DNA of 64,000 nt from Deroplatys truncata (GCA_030765065.1 CM060985.1:180136996-180200995); one strand, 5' to 3'; positions 53,206-64,000 are shown, counted from the stretch's first letter. Notes: generated by a model from the letters alone, not told the origin. Program-made: numbers and translations.

Positions 53206-53996
53206 CTCCGAGGAGAGCCCCAAGGAGATCCACGCTACCAATACCGTGATTGCGGCTTACACCACGGCACACAAGTGCCTAGTGTTATTTTGTCACCTGA
53301 AGCGAAAGGTCTCCGTGGACACGTATCGAAGCTGCAATCTGCCGTTCACGTATAGAAACCCCCTCAGGGGCTCACCTTATGTGAGTACGGGTTTTTGGCG
53401 CACCCGGGGGTTCCCGAGCCACTCATCGCCACATTCATCCTCTCACCCCCATCCGGTCGAGGTGGGTTCTTCTCGTGACCGGTGGACCCAAGGTAGGCTC
53501 TCGTGCGTTCTTTGCATTCCATCCATACCGCACCTCACCATCGTTTCTTTCTTCCCTTATCACTTTCCGGCCATTTCGCACCACGACATTCGCATATCTC
53601 TCTTTTTCTTCCCCGCCGGCCTACCTTGCGTGCGAAACGCCCACACAGTTTTAGTTTCTTTTATCTTTTTATTTAACTCCTCCGTGGACACAGCCTGACG
53701 GATACCCGCGCACCGCGTGCGCAGCTGGGTGAGTGGGTAATGGCGTCATCCCCACCACCCGGGGTCGTCATGTAGGGTTGTTGTTCGTATCCGCTGTTCA
53801 ACTGCAGTCCCGCGGGGGGGCCATTGCATGAGCTGCTGGCTTCCGACGGCGATTGGGTCCCTCTGTCTATGTTCTGGGAGGTGTGACCCTGGGGTGAGCT
53901 AGGTATAGATAGGCCACTCACCCAAGCCGGGGTAACGCCCGGGAAGTCAGAGCCCGAGGTCGGAGACGGTTGCAATGGTGGAGGATTTTTTTCGCT

Positions 53997-55286
53997 ATGG
54001 AGCACCCTTTCTCCATTGTTAACAACAAGCGCCGCAAAGTTTTTGTAACAGAAGTAGCACCGCCAACAGCTGGTTGTTACTTAGTGATTACCCGTACAGA
54101 GGAGGGACAATCATTCGAGAAGGTGAACCCTTTTATTATCCAGAAGGGCATTGACTCAATTGCTGGTCCGGTTCTTTCCTGCACTCGTCTTCGTAATGGT
54201 TCGTTGCTAGTTCAAAGCAAATCCGAGGCACAAAGTATGTCCTTGTTGAGCGCCACGCTTCTCCACGGTTATCCTATCCGTGTTGAGAAGCACCGCACCT
54301 TGAATTCTTGTAGAGGCGTTGTCACCACGCATAGCCTCGATGGTATCTCTGACGAAGCCCTGGTGGAATATCTTGCAGACCAGAGGGTGACAGCGGTTCA
54401 TCGAGTGCAGGCCAAACGCGACGGCGTGTTGGTACCCACTCGTACCCTGTTTATTACCTTTGATGGCGTCGATCTGCCCACGAGCATTTCCGCAGGGTAC
54501 GAACGGATTTCTGTGAGGCCTTATATTCCTAGACCTCTGCGTTGTTTTAAATGCCAACGTTTTGGGCATACGCAAGTCTCATGTAAGAGTGCCGTTAACA
54601 TCTGTGCAACCTGTAGCCAGCCCTCACACGAAGGTACCTGTTCAACAGCCCCCGTCTGCGTTAATTGTAAAGGGTCTCATTCTGCTTCGTTTGCCGACTG
54701 TCCGCGGTACTTGGACGAGAAGGCGATCCAGGAGATCCGGGTAAAGGAAAAACTCTCCTTCGCTGAAGCCCGGAGGCGTTACCATGCGCGCCAACCTTCA
54801 CTCCTGCGATCTGGCACATTTAGTTCTGTTGTTGCCTCGCCAGTACCACGCGTAGATGCCGAAACTCAAACCTGGACCTTGACTGGATTAACCGCCACTA
54901 CCATCCGGCCGTCTATTAAGGCTACAGTTACCAAGCCGTATAAACCTGGTCCCAAGTCAATGAAGTCGCAAGCCGTTGAAAAGAAGCCCAAGCAGAAACT
55001 ACGTAGGGAAGATTTTTTGAAAGACCCTCCGCGTGCGCGCGGTAAGAAAAGTTCACCTTCTCCTCCTCGGAGGTCGCTGTCCCAGGAAGGTCCTGGGACA
55101 AGCCGCGCTCAGCGGCACCCTTCACCCATCGCCACCCAGAACCGATTCACGGCGCTTGAATCGGTTTCTGGCACTGAGCGCGTGGGCCCTCCCTCCGAGG
55201 AAGCTATGGAGTCTGACCAACTCCATACAAAAAGCCCGAGCCCAAAGGTTAAACAAAAGGTAATTTTAAGCCGCCCTTCTAAGTAG
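53997..55286 (+). CDS. LINE ORF1 protein, gag-like (copy J)
   Basis: 429 aa with three intact zinc knuckles. The first ~135 residues differ noticeably from E and H (MEHPFSIVNNKRRKVFVTEV, GPVLSCTRLRNGSLLVQSKS), whereas the remainder is almost identical. The change is abrupt near residue 140, which suggests recombination between subfamilies. Stop to ORF2 start is 20 bp here, against 22 bp in E and H, so ORF2 is in a different relative frame. Confidence 0.93.
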   Translation: MEHPFSIVNNKRRKVFVTEVAPPTAGCYLVITRTEEGQSFEKVNPFIIQKGIDSIAGPVLSCTRLRNGSLLVQSKSEAQSMSLLSATLLHGYPIRVEKHRTLNSCRGVVTTHSLDGISDEALVEYLADQRVTAVHRVQAKRDGVLVPTRTLFITFDGVDLPTSISAGYERISVRPYIPRPLRCFKCQRFGHTQVSCKSAVNICATCSQPSHEGTCSTAPVCVNCKGSHSASFADCPRYLDEKAIQEIRVKEKLSFAEARRRYHARQPSLLRSGTFSSVVASPVPRVDAETQTWTLTGLTATTIRPSIKATVTKPYKPGPKSMKSQAVEKKPKQKLRREDFLKDPPRARGKKSSPSPPRRSLSQEGPGTSRAQRHPSPIATQNRFTALESVSGTERVGPPSEEAMESDQLHTKSPSPKVKQKVILSRPSK

Positions 55287-55306
55287 ACAGTTTATCCCTT
55301 TTATTC

Positions 55307-58300
55307 ATGGCTATCCTGAGCTGGAATGTACGTGGTGTACGATCGCATAGGGCGGAACTGCAACTTTTATTGCGTTCCCATTCACCTATGGTCGTGTGTT
55401 TGCAGGAGACCAAGCTTCGCCCTCACGACCCTTTCGATCTCCGAGGGTACACTCCGGTTCGCTATGATCTTGAACCGGAGGAGGGTGCTCCTGCTCATGG
55501 AGGTGTCATGTTGTTGGTGCGTAATGACGTTCATTTTCAGCCTATCACACTTACGTCCGACTTGCAAACTGTTGCCATTAGACTGCAGTTACCCGGTTTT
55601 TTCTTTTCTGTTTGTTCTGTGTATACACCTCCATCGTCTCCCCTCGCTCCCGCGGACATTCGATCTCTCCTGTCCGCTCTCCCAACACCATTTCTTCTGT
55701 TGGGAGATTTTAATGCCCATCACCCACTATGGGGTTCGCCAAGGGCTTGTGCGAGGGGAACTCTTCTTTCCGACATTTTTTATCAGTTCAATCTTTCCAT
55801 CCTCAATACAGGTGCACCTACTTTTATTTCTGATTCTTCTGGTACATTCTCTCACCTGGACCTTGCGATTTGCTCAATCCAGCTTGCACGTCGTCTTCAG
55901 TGGAACGTCGTCGCTGACACCTACTCCAGCGACCATTTCCCCTGCATCGTTTCTCTTCTGTCGCACCACGTACAGCATTCCAGAGTACCTACCTGGATGT
56001 TCGCAAAAGCCGACTGGAGCTTGTATTCCAGCCTCGTGCATTTTGACGACCAGCCCTTCTCCGACATTAATCAACTAGTGCAGCACCTTACGTCTATTAT
56101 TTTCTCAGCCGCCGAACGTGCAATACCCCGTTCATCCTCCCAACCTCGGCGGCCACCTGTTCCATGGTGGAACGAGGATTGTCGGGACGCCGTTCGTGCC
56201 CGTAGGACTGCACTTAGGGTGTTTCGGCGCCACCCTACACTTGATAATTTGGTGACTTTTAAACAATCGCGCGCCAGGGCTCGTCGTATTATTCAGGATA
56301 GCAAGAAGGCATCTTGGGCTCGTTTTGTCGAGTCTTTTAATCGTTTTACGCCTTCATCCGTTGTTTGGGATAAACTTCGTCGCTTCTCAGGTAAAGTGTC
56401 ACATTGTACTGTTTCTGGCCTTCAGGTTTCTAATGCCACCATAGTGGATCCGGCTGCCATCGCTAACACTCTGGGTTCTGCCTTTGAGGCGGTTTCCAGT
56501 TCAGACCATTATTCCGCCGGCTTTCGCTCTATCCAAGACCGGCTGGATTTCGACACCCTTAATTTTCGGTCTGCTAATAATGAGTGTTATAATGAACTTT
56601 TCACACTGAGGGAGCTGGAGCACGCTCTTAATTGCTCTAGGCACTCCGCTCCTGGCCCGGACGGCATTCATGTCCTGATGTTAAAGCACCTTTCAGCCGA
56701 CAGTAAACTCTTTCTCTTACAGGTCTATAACCGTATTTGGCAAAACGGCATTTTTCCTTCCGTTTGGCGCGAAGCCACCATTGTCCCTATACTTAAGCCT
56801 GGGAAGGATCGCCAACTACCTTCCAGCTACCGCCCTATCTCCCTCACCAGTTGCATTTGCAAGGTGATGGAGCGCATGATCAACGGGCGGTTGACATGGT
56901 GGCTTGAGTCTCAGAAACTTCTAGCGAACGCTCAGTGCGGGTTTCGTCGCTATCGCTCTACCGTCGACCATCTGGTGTCCTTGTCGACGCATATTATGAA
57001 TGGATTTCTGAGAAAGTGTCAAACCGTGGCTGTATTTTTTGACCTGGAGAAAGCTTATGACACTTGTTGGAGGGGCGGCATTTTACGTACACTTCACGAT
57101 TGGAATATCCGCGGTCGTCTTCCCATATTTCTTCGGGAGTTTATGACGGACCGCGTCTTTCGTGTACGTGTGGGCTCGGTTTTATCTCGTCGTTTTATTC
57201 AAGAGAACGGAGTACCGCAGGGCTCTGTACTCAGTGTCACACTTTTTGCGATTGCTATCAACCCCATTGTTGATTGTATTCCACCTGGCATTTCATCGTC
57301 CCTTTTTGTTGACGATTTCGCTATTTATTGTAGTTCACGGCGGACCTGTCTACTCGAACGCCGTCTCCAGAGCTGTATCGACCGTCTCTACGCCTGGAGT
57401 AACGCCAACGGCTTTAATTTCTCCGCCGAGAAATCCGTCTGCATCAACTTTTGGCGCCGGAAGTATTTCCCTCCGCCCTCTCTCCATCTTGGGCCAGGGA
57501 TCCTTCCGTTTGCAGACGAGGCGAAATTTTTGGGGTTGATTTTTGACAGGAAGTTGTGTTGGACCTCGCACGTTTCCTTTTTAAAAGCAAAGTGTGACCG
57601 TTCTCTTAATATTTTACGTGTTTTAAGTGGCACATCTTGGGGAGCTGATCGGACCGTCCTTCTTCGTCTCTATCGCTCTTTGGTCCGATCCAAGCTTGAT
57701 TACGGGTGTATTGTTTATTCGTCGGCACGTCCATCTGTGTTACGTCGATTGAATGCCATTCACCATCGTGGCATAAGAGTCGCTACAGGGGCCTTTCCAA
57801 CTAGCCCTGTACCCAGTCTGTACGCAGAAGCTGCAGAGCCTCCGCTGTCCTTCCGGCGTGAGATGCTTTTGTGCAGCTATGCTTGTCGACTCTCAAGCTT
57901 GCCTAACCACCCGTCCTTCGATGTATTTTACGAGGATTCGCTTGATCGCCAATATTTTGTTAGCTCCTCTGCATTGCTCCCTCCAGGGGTTCGATTTCGA
58001 CTGCTACTTCGGCATTTGGACGTTACGCCAGCGCCGGCCCTTACCCGAGGGGAAACGTGCTTTCCTCCATGGTCGCGCGCTGAGGCCCACATCCACTTTG
58101 GGCTAACGTCGATGCCGAAGAATGCGACCCCTGCTTCAGTCTTTAGATCCGCATTTTTAGAACTTCAGGCAACATTCGGTGACTGTAATTTTATTTATAC
58201 TGATGGATCTAAGACTGATGTTGGAGTAGGATGTGCCTTTGTTTTAGGTGCGAATAGTTTTACTTTTCGTTTACCCGGGCAATGTTCGATTTATACCGCC

Positions 58301-58996
58301 GAACTTTTTAGTATCTATCAATGTGTTTTATACATTCAGCGGCATGTTTTACGGCGTTGTGTTATTTGTTCGGACTCTCTGAGTGCCCTTCAGAGTATTA
58401 ACGCGCTGTACTCTTACCACCCCCTCGTACAGCGCATTCATGACCTGCTCCATTCGCTGGGTGCCTCTGGCATCAGCGTCTCTTTTATGTGGATTCCAGG
58501 TCATGTGGGTATCTCAGGGAATGAGTCGGCCGACGCCGCTGCGAAATCGGCGATTTTATTACCCAGATTTTTTACTTCTGTTGTTCCCTCGTCAGATTCG
58601 TGTGTCATTTTACGTCGCCGTATCCTCTCGCGCTGGCGCGATGAGTGGACGGCCCTCCGGGGGAACAAGTTGCGGGAGGTTAAACCTCTTCCGCTAGTCT
58701 GGGCTACCTCTTCCCGTGCTTCTCGTCGGGAAGAGGTACTTTTAACACGCCTTCGTATCGGACATTGCCTTTTTAGTCATAGATACCTGTTAAGTGGTGA
58801 TCCCGCACCTGTGTGTGGTCAGTGTGACGTGCCCTTAACGGTCCGTCACATTTTAACCGAGTGTCAAGTTTTAGCTCCACTGCGCGTTCGCGTGGGTCTG
58901 CCTGTTGGCCTAGCCAACGTGTTGGCAGACGACGCGCATGCTGTAGAATGTCTTTTACGTTTTATCACTGACATTGGTTTTAGCCGTCGCATTTGA
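55307..58996 (+). CDS. LINE ORF2 protein: APE endonuclease, RT, RNase H (copy J)
   Basis: 1229 aa without stops or shifts, with all endonuclease, RT (FVDD) and RNase H motifs present. Diverged patches lie near residues 80-105 (VHFQPITLTSDLQTVAIRLQ), 408-440 (IQDRLDFDTLNFRSANNECY) and 930-1030 (RNase H). The C-terminus is FITDIGFSRRI where other copies have FIHDSDFNLRI. Between these patches it is nearly identical to E and H. Potentially functional as judged from the sequence. Confidence 0.95.
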   Translation: MAILSWNVRGVRSHRAELQLLLRSHSPMVVCLQETKLRPHDPFDLRGYTPVRYDLEPEEGAPAHGGVMLLVRNDVHFQPITLTSDLQTVAIRLQLPGFFFSVCSVYTPPSSPLAPADIRSLLSALPTPFLLLGDFNAHHPLWGSPRACARGTLLSDIFYQFNLSILNTGAPTFISDSSGTFSHLDLAICSIQLARRLQWNVVADTYSSDHFPCIVSLLSHHVQHSRVPTWMFAKADWSLYSSLVHFDDQPFSDINQLVQHLTSIIFSAAERAIPRSSSQPRRPPVPWWNEDCRDAVRARRTALRVFRRHPTLDNLVTFKQSRARARRIIQDSKKASWARFVESFNRFTPSSVVWDKLRRFSGKVSHCTVSGLQVSNATIVDPAAIANTLGSAFEAVSSSDHYSAGFRSIQDRLDFDTLNFRSANNECYNELFTLRELEHALNCSRHSAPGPDGIHVLMLKHLSADSKLFLLQVYNRIWQNGIFPSVWREATIVPILKPGKDRQLPSSYRPISLTSCICKVMERMINGRLTWWLESQKLLANAQCGFRRYRSTVDHLVSLSTHIMNGFLRKCQTVAVFFDLEKAYDTCWRGGILRTLHDWNIRGRLPIFLREFMTDRVFRVRVGSVLSRRFIQENGVPQGSVLSVTLFAIAINPIVDCIPPGISSSLFVDDFAIYCSSRRTCLLERRLQSCIDRLYAWSNANGFNFSAEKSVCINFWRRKYFPPPSLHLGPGILPFADEAKFLGLIFDRKLCWTSHVSFLKAKCDRSLNILRVLSGTSWGADRTVLLRLYRSLVRSKLDYGCIVYSSARPSVLRRLNAIHHRGIRVATGAFPTSPVPSLYAEAAEPPLSFRREMLLCSYACRLSSLPNHPSFDVFYEDSLDRQYFVSSSALLPPGVRFRLLLRHLDVTPAPALTRGETCFPPWSRAEAHIHFGLTSMPKNATPASVFRSAFLELQATFGDCNFIYTDGSKTDVGVGCAFVLGANSFTFRLPGQCSIYTAELFSIYQCVLYIQRHVLRRCVICSDSLSALQSINALYSYHPLVQRIHDLLHSLGASGISVSFMWIPGHVGISGNESADAAAKSAILLPRFFTSVVPSSDSCVILRRRILSRWRDEWTALRGNKLREVKPLPLVWATSSRASRREEVLLTRLRIGHCLFSHRYLLSGDPAPVCGQCDVPLTVRHILTECQVLAPLRVRVGLPVGLANVLADDAHAVECLLRFITDIGFSRRI

Positions 58997-60935
58997 TGCG
59001 CTGAGCGCCTTTTAGCTGTTTGATTTTATATTGTTAGTTTAATGGGGCCCTTCTCCCCAGACATAAGGCGCTCATGTTCCTTATATTCTACAGTTCTTGA
59101 CACGTTTTATTCTTTTAGTGACCATGATTTTAGTGTGTTGGTTTTTTTTAGATATTTGTATTGTTATTTTGTTGTTATTGATATTGTTGTTATTGTTTTT
59201 ATTGTTGTTATTGTTATTATTGTTATTGTGGTTATTCTTATTGTTATTGTTATATTATTGTTATTTTAGCCTTTTTAGACATCGCGGGTTTCTGTCCCGT
59301 TTTTTAATTATGCGGTAATTTTATCCTTTTGACTTTATCTTTTATACATTGTAAGGGCGCTGATGACCTTAGTAGTTTAGCGCCCTTAAACCGCATCTCA
59401 TCATCATCATCATCACGTATAGAAACAGAGGTACAGTTGCCTAACACTAAGGTCTCCGTGGACACGTATCGAAGCTGCCATCTGACGTTCACGTATAGAA
59501 ACACAGGTACAGTTGCCTAGCACTAAGGTCTCCGTGGACACGTATCGAAGCTGCAATCTGCCGTTCACGTATAGAAACAGGTATAGTTGCCTAGCACTAA
59601 GATCTCCGTGGACACGTATCGAACCTGCAATCTGCCGTTCACGTATAGAAACAGAGGTATAGTTGCCTAGCACTAGCACTAAGGTCTCCGTGGACACGTA
59701 TTGAAGCTGCAATCTGCCGTTCACGTATAGAAACAGAGGTACAGTTGTCTAGCACTAAGGTCTCCGTGGACACGTATAGAAACACAGGTACAGTTGCCTA
59801 GCACTAAGGTCTCCGTGAACACGTATCGAAGCTGCAATCTGACGTTCACGTATAGAAACAGGTATAGCTGCCTAGCACTAAGATCTCCGTGGACACGTAT
59901 CGAAGCTGCAATCTGCCGTTCACGTATAGAAACAGAGGTACAGCTGCCTAGCACTAAGGTCTCCGTGTACACGTATTGAAGCTGCAATCTGCCGTTCACG
60001 TATACAAACAGAGGTGCAGTTCCCTAGCACTAAGGTCCCCGTGGATACGTATCGAAGCTGCAATCTGCCGTTCACGTATAGAAACAGAGGTGCAGTTGCC
60101 TAGCACTAAGGTCTCCGTGGACACGTATCGAAGCTGCAATTTGACGTTCACGTATAGAAACAGAGGTGCAGTTGCCTAGCACTAAGGTCTCCGTGGACAC
60201 GTATCGAAGCTGCAATCTCCCGTTCACGTATAGAAACAGAGGTACAGTTGCCTAGCACTAAGGTCTCCGTGGACACGTATTGAAGCTGCAATCTGCCGTT
60301 CACGTATAGAAACAGAGGTGCAGTTGCCTAGCACTAAGGTCTCCGTGGATACGTATCGAAGCTGCAATCTGCCGTTCACGTATAGAAACAGAGGTGCAGT
60401 TGCCTAGCACTAAGGTCTCCGTGGACACGTATCGAAGCTGCAATCTGCCGTTCACGTATACAAACAGAGGTACAGTTGCCTAGCACTAAGGTCTCCGTGG
60501 ACACGTATCGAAGCTGCAATCTGCCGTTCACGTATAGAAACAGAGGTACAGTTGCCTAGCACTAAGGTCTCCGTGGACACGTATCGAAGCTGCAATCTGC
60601 CGTTCACGTATAGAAACAGAGGTGCAGTTGCCTAGCGCTAAGGTCTCCGTGGACACGTATCGAAGCTGCAATCTGCCGTTCACGTATAGAAACAGAGGTG
60701 CAGTTGCCTAGCACTAAGGTCTCCGTGGACACGTATCGAAGCTGCAATCTGCCGTTCACGTATAGAAACAGAGGTACAGTTGCCTAGCACTAAGGTCTCC
60801 GTGGACACGTATCGAAGCTGCAATCTGCCGTTCACGTATAGAAACAGAGGTACAGTTGCCTAGCACTAAGGTCTCCGTGGACACGTATCGAAGCTGCCAT
60901 CTGACGTTCACGTATAGAAACACAGGTACAGTTGC

Positions 60936-61397
60936 TGACTTTTTAAAAACTCAATATTCTTGGTATATAGAGGCTTATTATGAGGTGATACATCCATTTA
61001 TATGAATTTTCACGATCCACCACTGCACGTTTTCTACCATCGCCAATAAAAATGCATTTAAAAGATTTTACCGCTGACGTACATCCGCTCTCAGGCTCTT
61101 TTTACGCATAGATCAGCCACACACGTTTTCTGTACGTAAGGCTGCCCATGGGAAATGACTGTTTGCAGACTTCAGTTATTCCTGATGTTATTAGTGCAAA
61201 TATTAAAACTGAGTATTGTGTGTAGTGCTTTTGTGCTGTGCCAGTGCATACGTGTTATGTAAAATGTAAAGAATTAAATAAAAATCAGCAGATACTTCCT
61301 TTCTAAGGAGTAACACCAACTGTTGAATATAGATTCTCAAAGTGCTACGTTCGTACGACCTCTACCCTCTATATCTTATAGGTGAGTACGAAAGTAT
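60936..61397 (-). other. Unique 462-bp segment of the right arm
   Basis: Mirror copy of 50128-50589. No recognisable gene or repeat. Confidence 0.5.
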
Positions 61398-64000
61398 GTA
61401 GATCGCGTTAAAATACACAACTTATGTCATATACATCTTTATTGTTGAGTGAACCGTTTTCGAGATATTGCTTGTTATTTACTTAAATTTTCCAATAGTT
61501 ATTTTCTCAAATGGGAATTCGTTATTCATTTTTTTTTTGTCTTTGATATGCAAAGAGTATTAATCTGTGGCAAAAAGAATGGTACTGCACATAGCAACCA
61601 GCTATTAAGAGATATGTATGTGCTTAAAGGCTACTGTTTTTCTATATTCCCCTTGTAAATATATTTTCCCTACATCTACAACAAAATTAGCAATAAAACA
61701 GAGTTTGCAAATGTTTATCTCGATTAACATGAACTAGATGGGGAATAAGCGTTTGTAAAAATACTTTGTACAAGAGATGAGAAAAGTCATGTGAGTGTTA
61801 CACATCAGATTTTTTTTATGTGTTTCAGTGGGTGAATAATAATTAGTTTTGTTGGTATCGTTATCACAGTACTGTTTCACTTGTGAAATCCCGTTCTCTT
61901 TGTATTAAAAAAAATGGCTCTAACGATTTTGATGAAAAATATCGTATGTTTAATATAATGTCGTGAGAAATGAAATGTATATCTCGAATTTATCTGGGAA
62001 TGTCTCCAAAAGTATTCTTCATTGTGAACGTCTTTTTCATAACTGAAAAACCGTAAGAGATAGACAAAATTTTACTACACAAAAAATGTAGATCGCGTTA
62101 AAATACACATCTTATGTAATATACATTTTTGTTGTTGAGTGAACCGTTTTCGAGATATTGTTTGTTAATTTTCCAATATTTATTTTCTCAAATGGGACTT
62201 CGTTATTCATTTTTTTTTTGTCTTTGATATGCAAACAGTATTAATCTGTGGCAAAAAGAATGGTGTTGCACATAGCAACCAGCTATTAAGAGATATGTAT
62301 GTGCTTAAAGGCTACTGTTTTTCTATATTCCCCTTGTAAATATATTTTCCCTACATCTACAACAAAATTAGCAATAAAACAGAGTTTGCAAATGTTTATC
62401 TCGATTAACATGAACTAGATGGGGAATAAGCGTTTGTAAAAATACTTTGTACAAGAGATGAGAAAAGTCATGTGAGTGTTACACATCAGATTTTTTTTAT
62501 GTGTTTCAGTGGGTGAATAATAATTAGTTTTGTTGGTATCGTTATCACAGTACTGTTTCACTTGTGAAATCCCGTTCTCTTTGTATTAAAAAAAAATGGC
62601 TCTAACGATTTTGATGAAAAATATCGTATGTTTAATATAATGTCGTGAGAAATGAAATGTATATCTCGAATTTTCTGGGAATGTCTCCAAAAGTATTCTT
62701 CATTGTGAACGTCTTTTTCATAACTGAAAAACCGTAAGAGATAGACAAAATTTTACTACACAAAAAATGTAGATCGCGTTAAAATACACATCTTATGTAA
62801 TATACATTTTTGTTGTTGAGTGAACCGTTTTCGAGATATTGTTTGTTAATTTTCCAATATTTATTTTCTCAAATGGGACTTCGTTATTCATTTTTTTTTG
62901 TCTTTGATATGCAAACAGTATTAATCTGTGGCAAAAAGAATGGTGTTGCACATAGCAACCAGCTATTAAGAGATATGTATGTGCTTAAAGGCTACTGTTT
63001 TTCTATATTCCCCTTGTAAATATATTTTCCCCTACATCTACAAGAAAATTAGCAATAAAATAGAGTTTGCAAATGTTTATCTCGATTAACATGAACTAGA
63101 TGGAGCATAAGCGTTTGTAAAAATACTTTGTACAAGAGTAGAGAACGTCATGTGAGTGTTACACATCAGATTTTTTTTTTATACAAGAAAATTAGCAATA
63201 AAATAGATTTTGCAAATGTTTATCTCGATTAACATGAACTAGATGGGGAATAAGCGTTTGTAAAAATACTTTGTACAAGAGTTGAGAAAGTCATGTGAGT
63301 GTTACACATCAGATTTTTTTTTTTGTTTCAGTGGTATCGTTATCACAGTACTGTTTCACTTGTGAAATCCCGTTCTCTTTGTATTAAAAAATGGCTCTAA
63401 CGATTTTGATGAAAATATCATATATTTAAGATAATGTCGAGAGAAATGAAATGTATATCTCGAATTTTCTGGGAATGTCTCCAAAAGAATTCTTCATTGT
63501 GAACGACTTTTTCATAACTGATAAACCGTAAGAGATAGACAAAAGTTTGCTACACAAAAAATGTAGATCGCGTTAAAATACACAACTTATGCCATATACA
63601 TTTATTTTGTTGAGTGAACCGTTTTTCGAGATATTGCTTGTTATTTCCTTTAAATTTTCCAATACTTATACTTTTTCTCAAATGCGTTATTCATTTTTAC
63701 TTTCTCTACTACGTATAGTAAGTAGGGGAAGTATTGCATTCCACCCAAAAATTCGATACCGAGATTTCACTCGAAATACATGTTTTGAGAATCACTGAAT
63801 CCAGAAAAAAAAAAAAAAAAAAAGCATTTTTGGAAACATGTCCGTGTGTGTGTCTGTCTGTGTGTCTGTGTGTCTGTGAACAGCATAACTCAAAAACGAA
63901 CAGTCGGATAAACACCAAACTTGGTATTTAGGTTCAGTATCTTCCAGAGATACGACATGAAGGTTTTCAAGAAAATCCCCCCACCCCAGACTAACCCCTT
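61398..64000 (+). repeat. Macrosatellite of the right arm (cut by window end)
   Basis: Mirror of 47525-50127, with units in the opposite order. The A tract at 63805-63823 is 19 long against 17 T in the left arm. The last bases (CTAACCCCTT) differ slightly from the mirrored left-arm bases. Confidence 0.85.

Larger units (their letters stand above)
53360..59414 (+). mobile_element. Full-length I-like LINE copy J inside the 76-bp array
   Basis: It runs 6055 bp from CCCCTCAGGGG to (ATC)n, flanked by ACGTATAGAAAC (53348-53359 and 59415-59426). The match extends to 14 bp if the TC shared with the tail is counted. Both ORFs are open. The mirrored, empty target is preserved at 52099-52110 in the left arm. 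J is diverged in patches from E and H and identical to them in others. Confidence 0.96.
53306..60935 (-). repeat. 76-bp tandem array of the right arm, split by LINE J
   Basis: The array resumes at 59415 after LINE J, which entered the first unit next to the core. The unit order and all variant units are the mirror of the left-arm array, including the shortened units. Confidence 0.93.
52743..63991 (-). repeat. Right arm of the giant palindrome (interrupted by LINE J)
   Basis: It is the reverse complement of 47536-52715 once the 6067 bp of LINE J plus its duplicated target are removed. Mirror positions sum to 105458 before the insertion and 111525 after it. It may continue past the window end; the last 9 bases no longer match perfectly. 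Confidence 0.92.

Overview
The window looks like repeat-dense, non-genic DNA from an arthropod, most likely an insect. The basis is inference from repeat content: I-like non-LTR retrotransposons with an RNase H domain, an R1-clade element, a Penelope-like element with a GIY-YIG nuclease, a mariner relic, tRNA-derived SINEs and satellites. There is no bacterial-style gene organisation. Only one stretch looks like a host gene: a terminal exon at 33581-33790.

The dominant repeat is one I-like LINE family, about 6.06 kb when complete. It has a 5' UTR of about 636 bp starting CCCCTCAGGGG. ORF1 (429 aa) carries three CCHC zinc knuckles. ORF2 (1229 aa) carries an APE-type endonuclease, a reverse transcriptase, RNase H and a terminal Cys-His motif. 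The 3' UTR ends in a perfect stem-loop and an (ATC)n tail. Three copies have both ORFs open: E (15028-21082), H (23399-29463) and J (53360-59414). At 1-10676 four copies (A-D) lie head to tail, each joined directly to the tail of the one before; B-D are 5'-truncated and A is cut by the window edge. Copy F/I (21629-32851) is an old copy that sits inside a mariner relic, which itself sits inside a SINE. The young copy H and a 240-bp fragment F' then landed inside F/I.

Between these, 10677-15013 holds AT-rich DNA, a decayed RNase H relic and dispersed repeats. From 33400 to 43868 there follow a MITE-like element, the host exon, an R1-clade relic (minus strand), a SINE, a MITE with about 58-bp inverted ends, a Penelope-like relic (minus strand) with a possible hammerhead-ribozyme core, and a pair of about 98%-identical 195-bp LTRs. 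The LTRs enclose 2.55 kb with no gag-pol but with an antisense RING-finger reading frame. A 150-bp foldback sits at the edge of the 3' LTR.

From 44.1 kb onward the sequence is the least familiar. A tandem array of about 1.07-kb units (44148-46622) is packed with CCAAT boxes, ACGTCA elements, TATA-like boxes and YY1/Pho-like AAGATGGCGG motifs. Then comes a giant palindrome centred near 52729, with arms of at least 5.18 kb and a 27-bp spacer. Each arm holds, from the centre outward: a GC-rich core, a promoter-like cassette clearly homologous to that of the 44-46 kb array, a small high-GC3 reading frame with an in-frame TAG, about 20 copies of a 76-bp tandem repeat, a 462-bp unique segment, and a macrosatellite of 0.65-0.8-kb units. 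LINE copy J interrupts only the right arm, and the left arm keeps the intact pre-insertion site. So the palindrome is not a simple single-molecule folding artefact, although a head-to-head haplotype misjoin remains possible. This palindrome, with its outward-facing promoter cassettes shared with the neighbouring array, is the best candidate here for an undescribed element.
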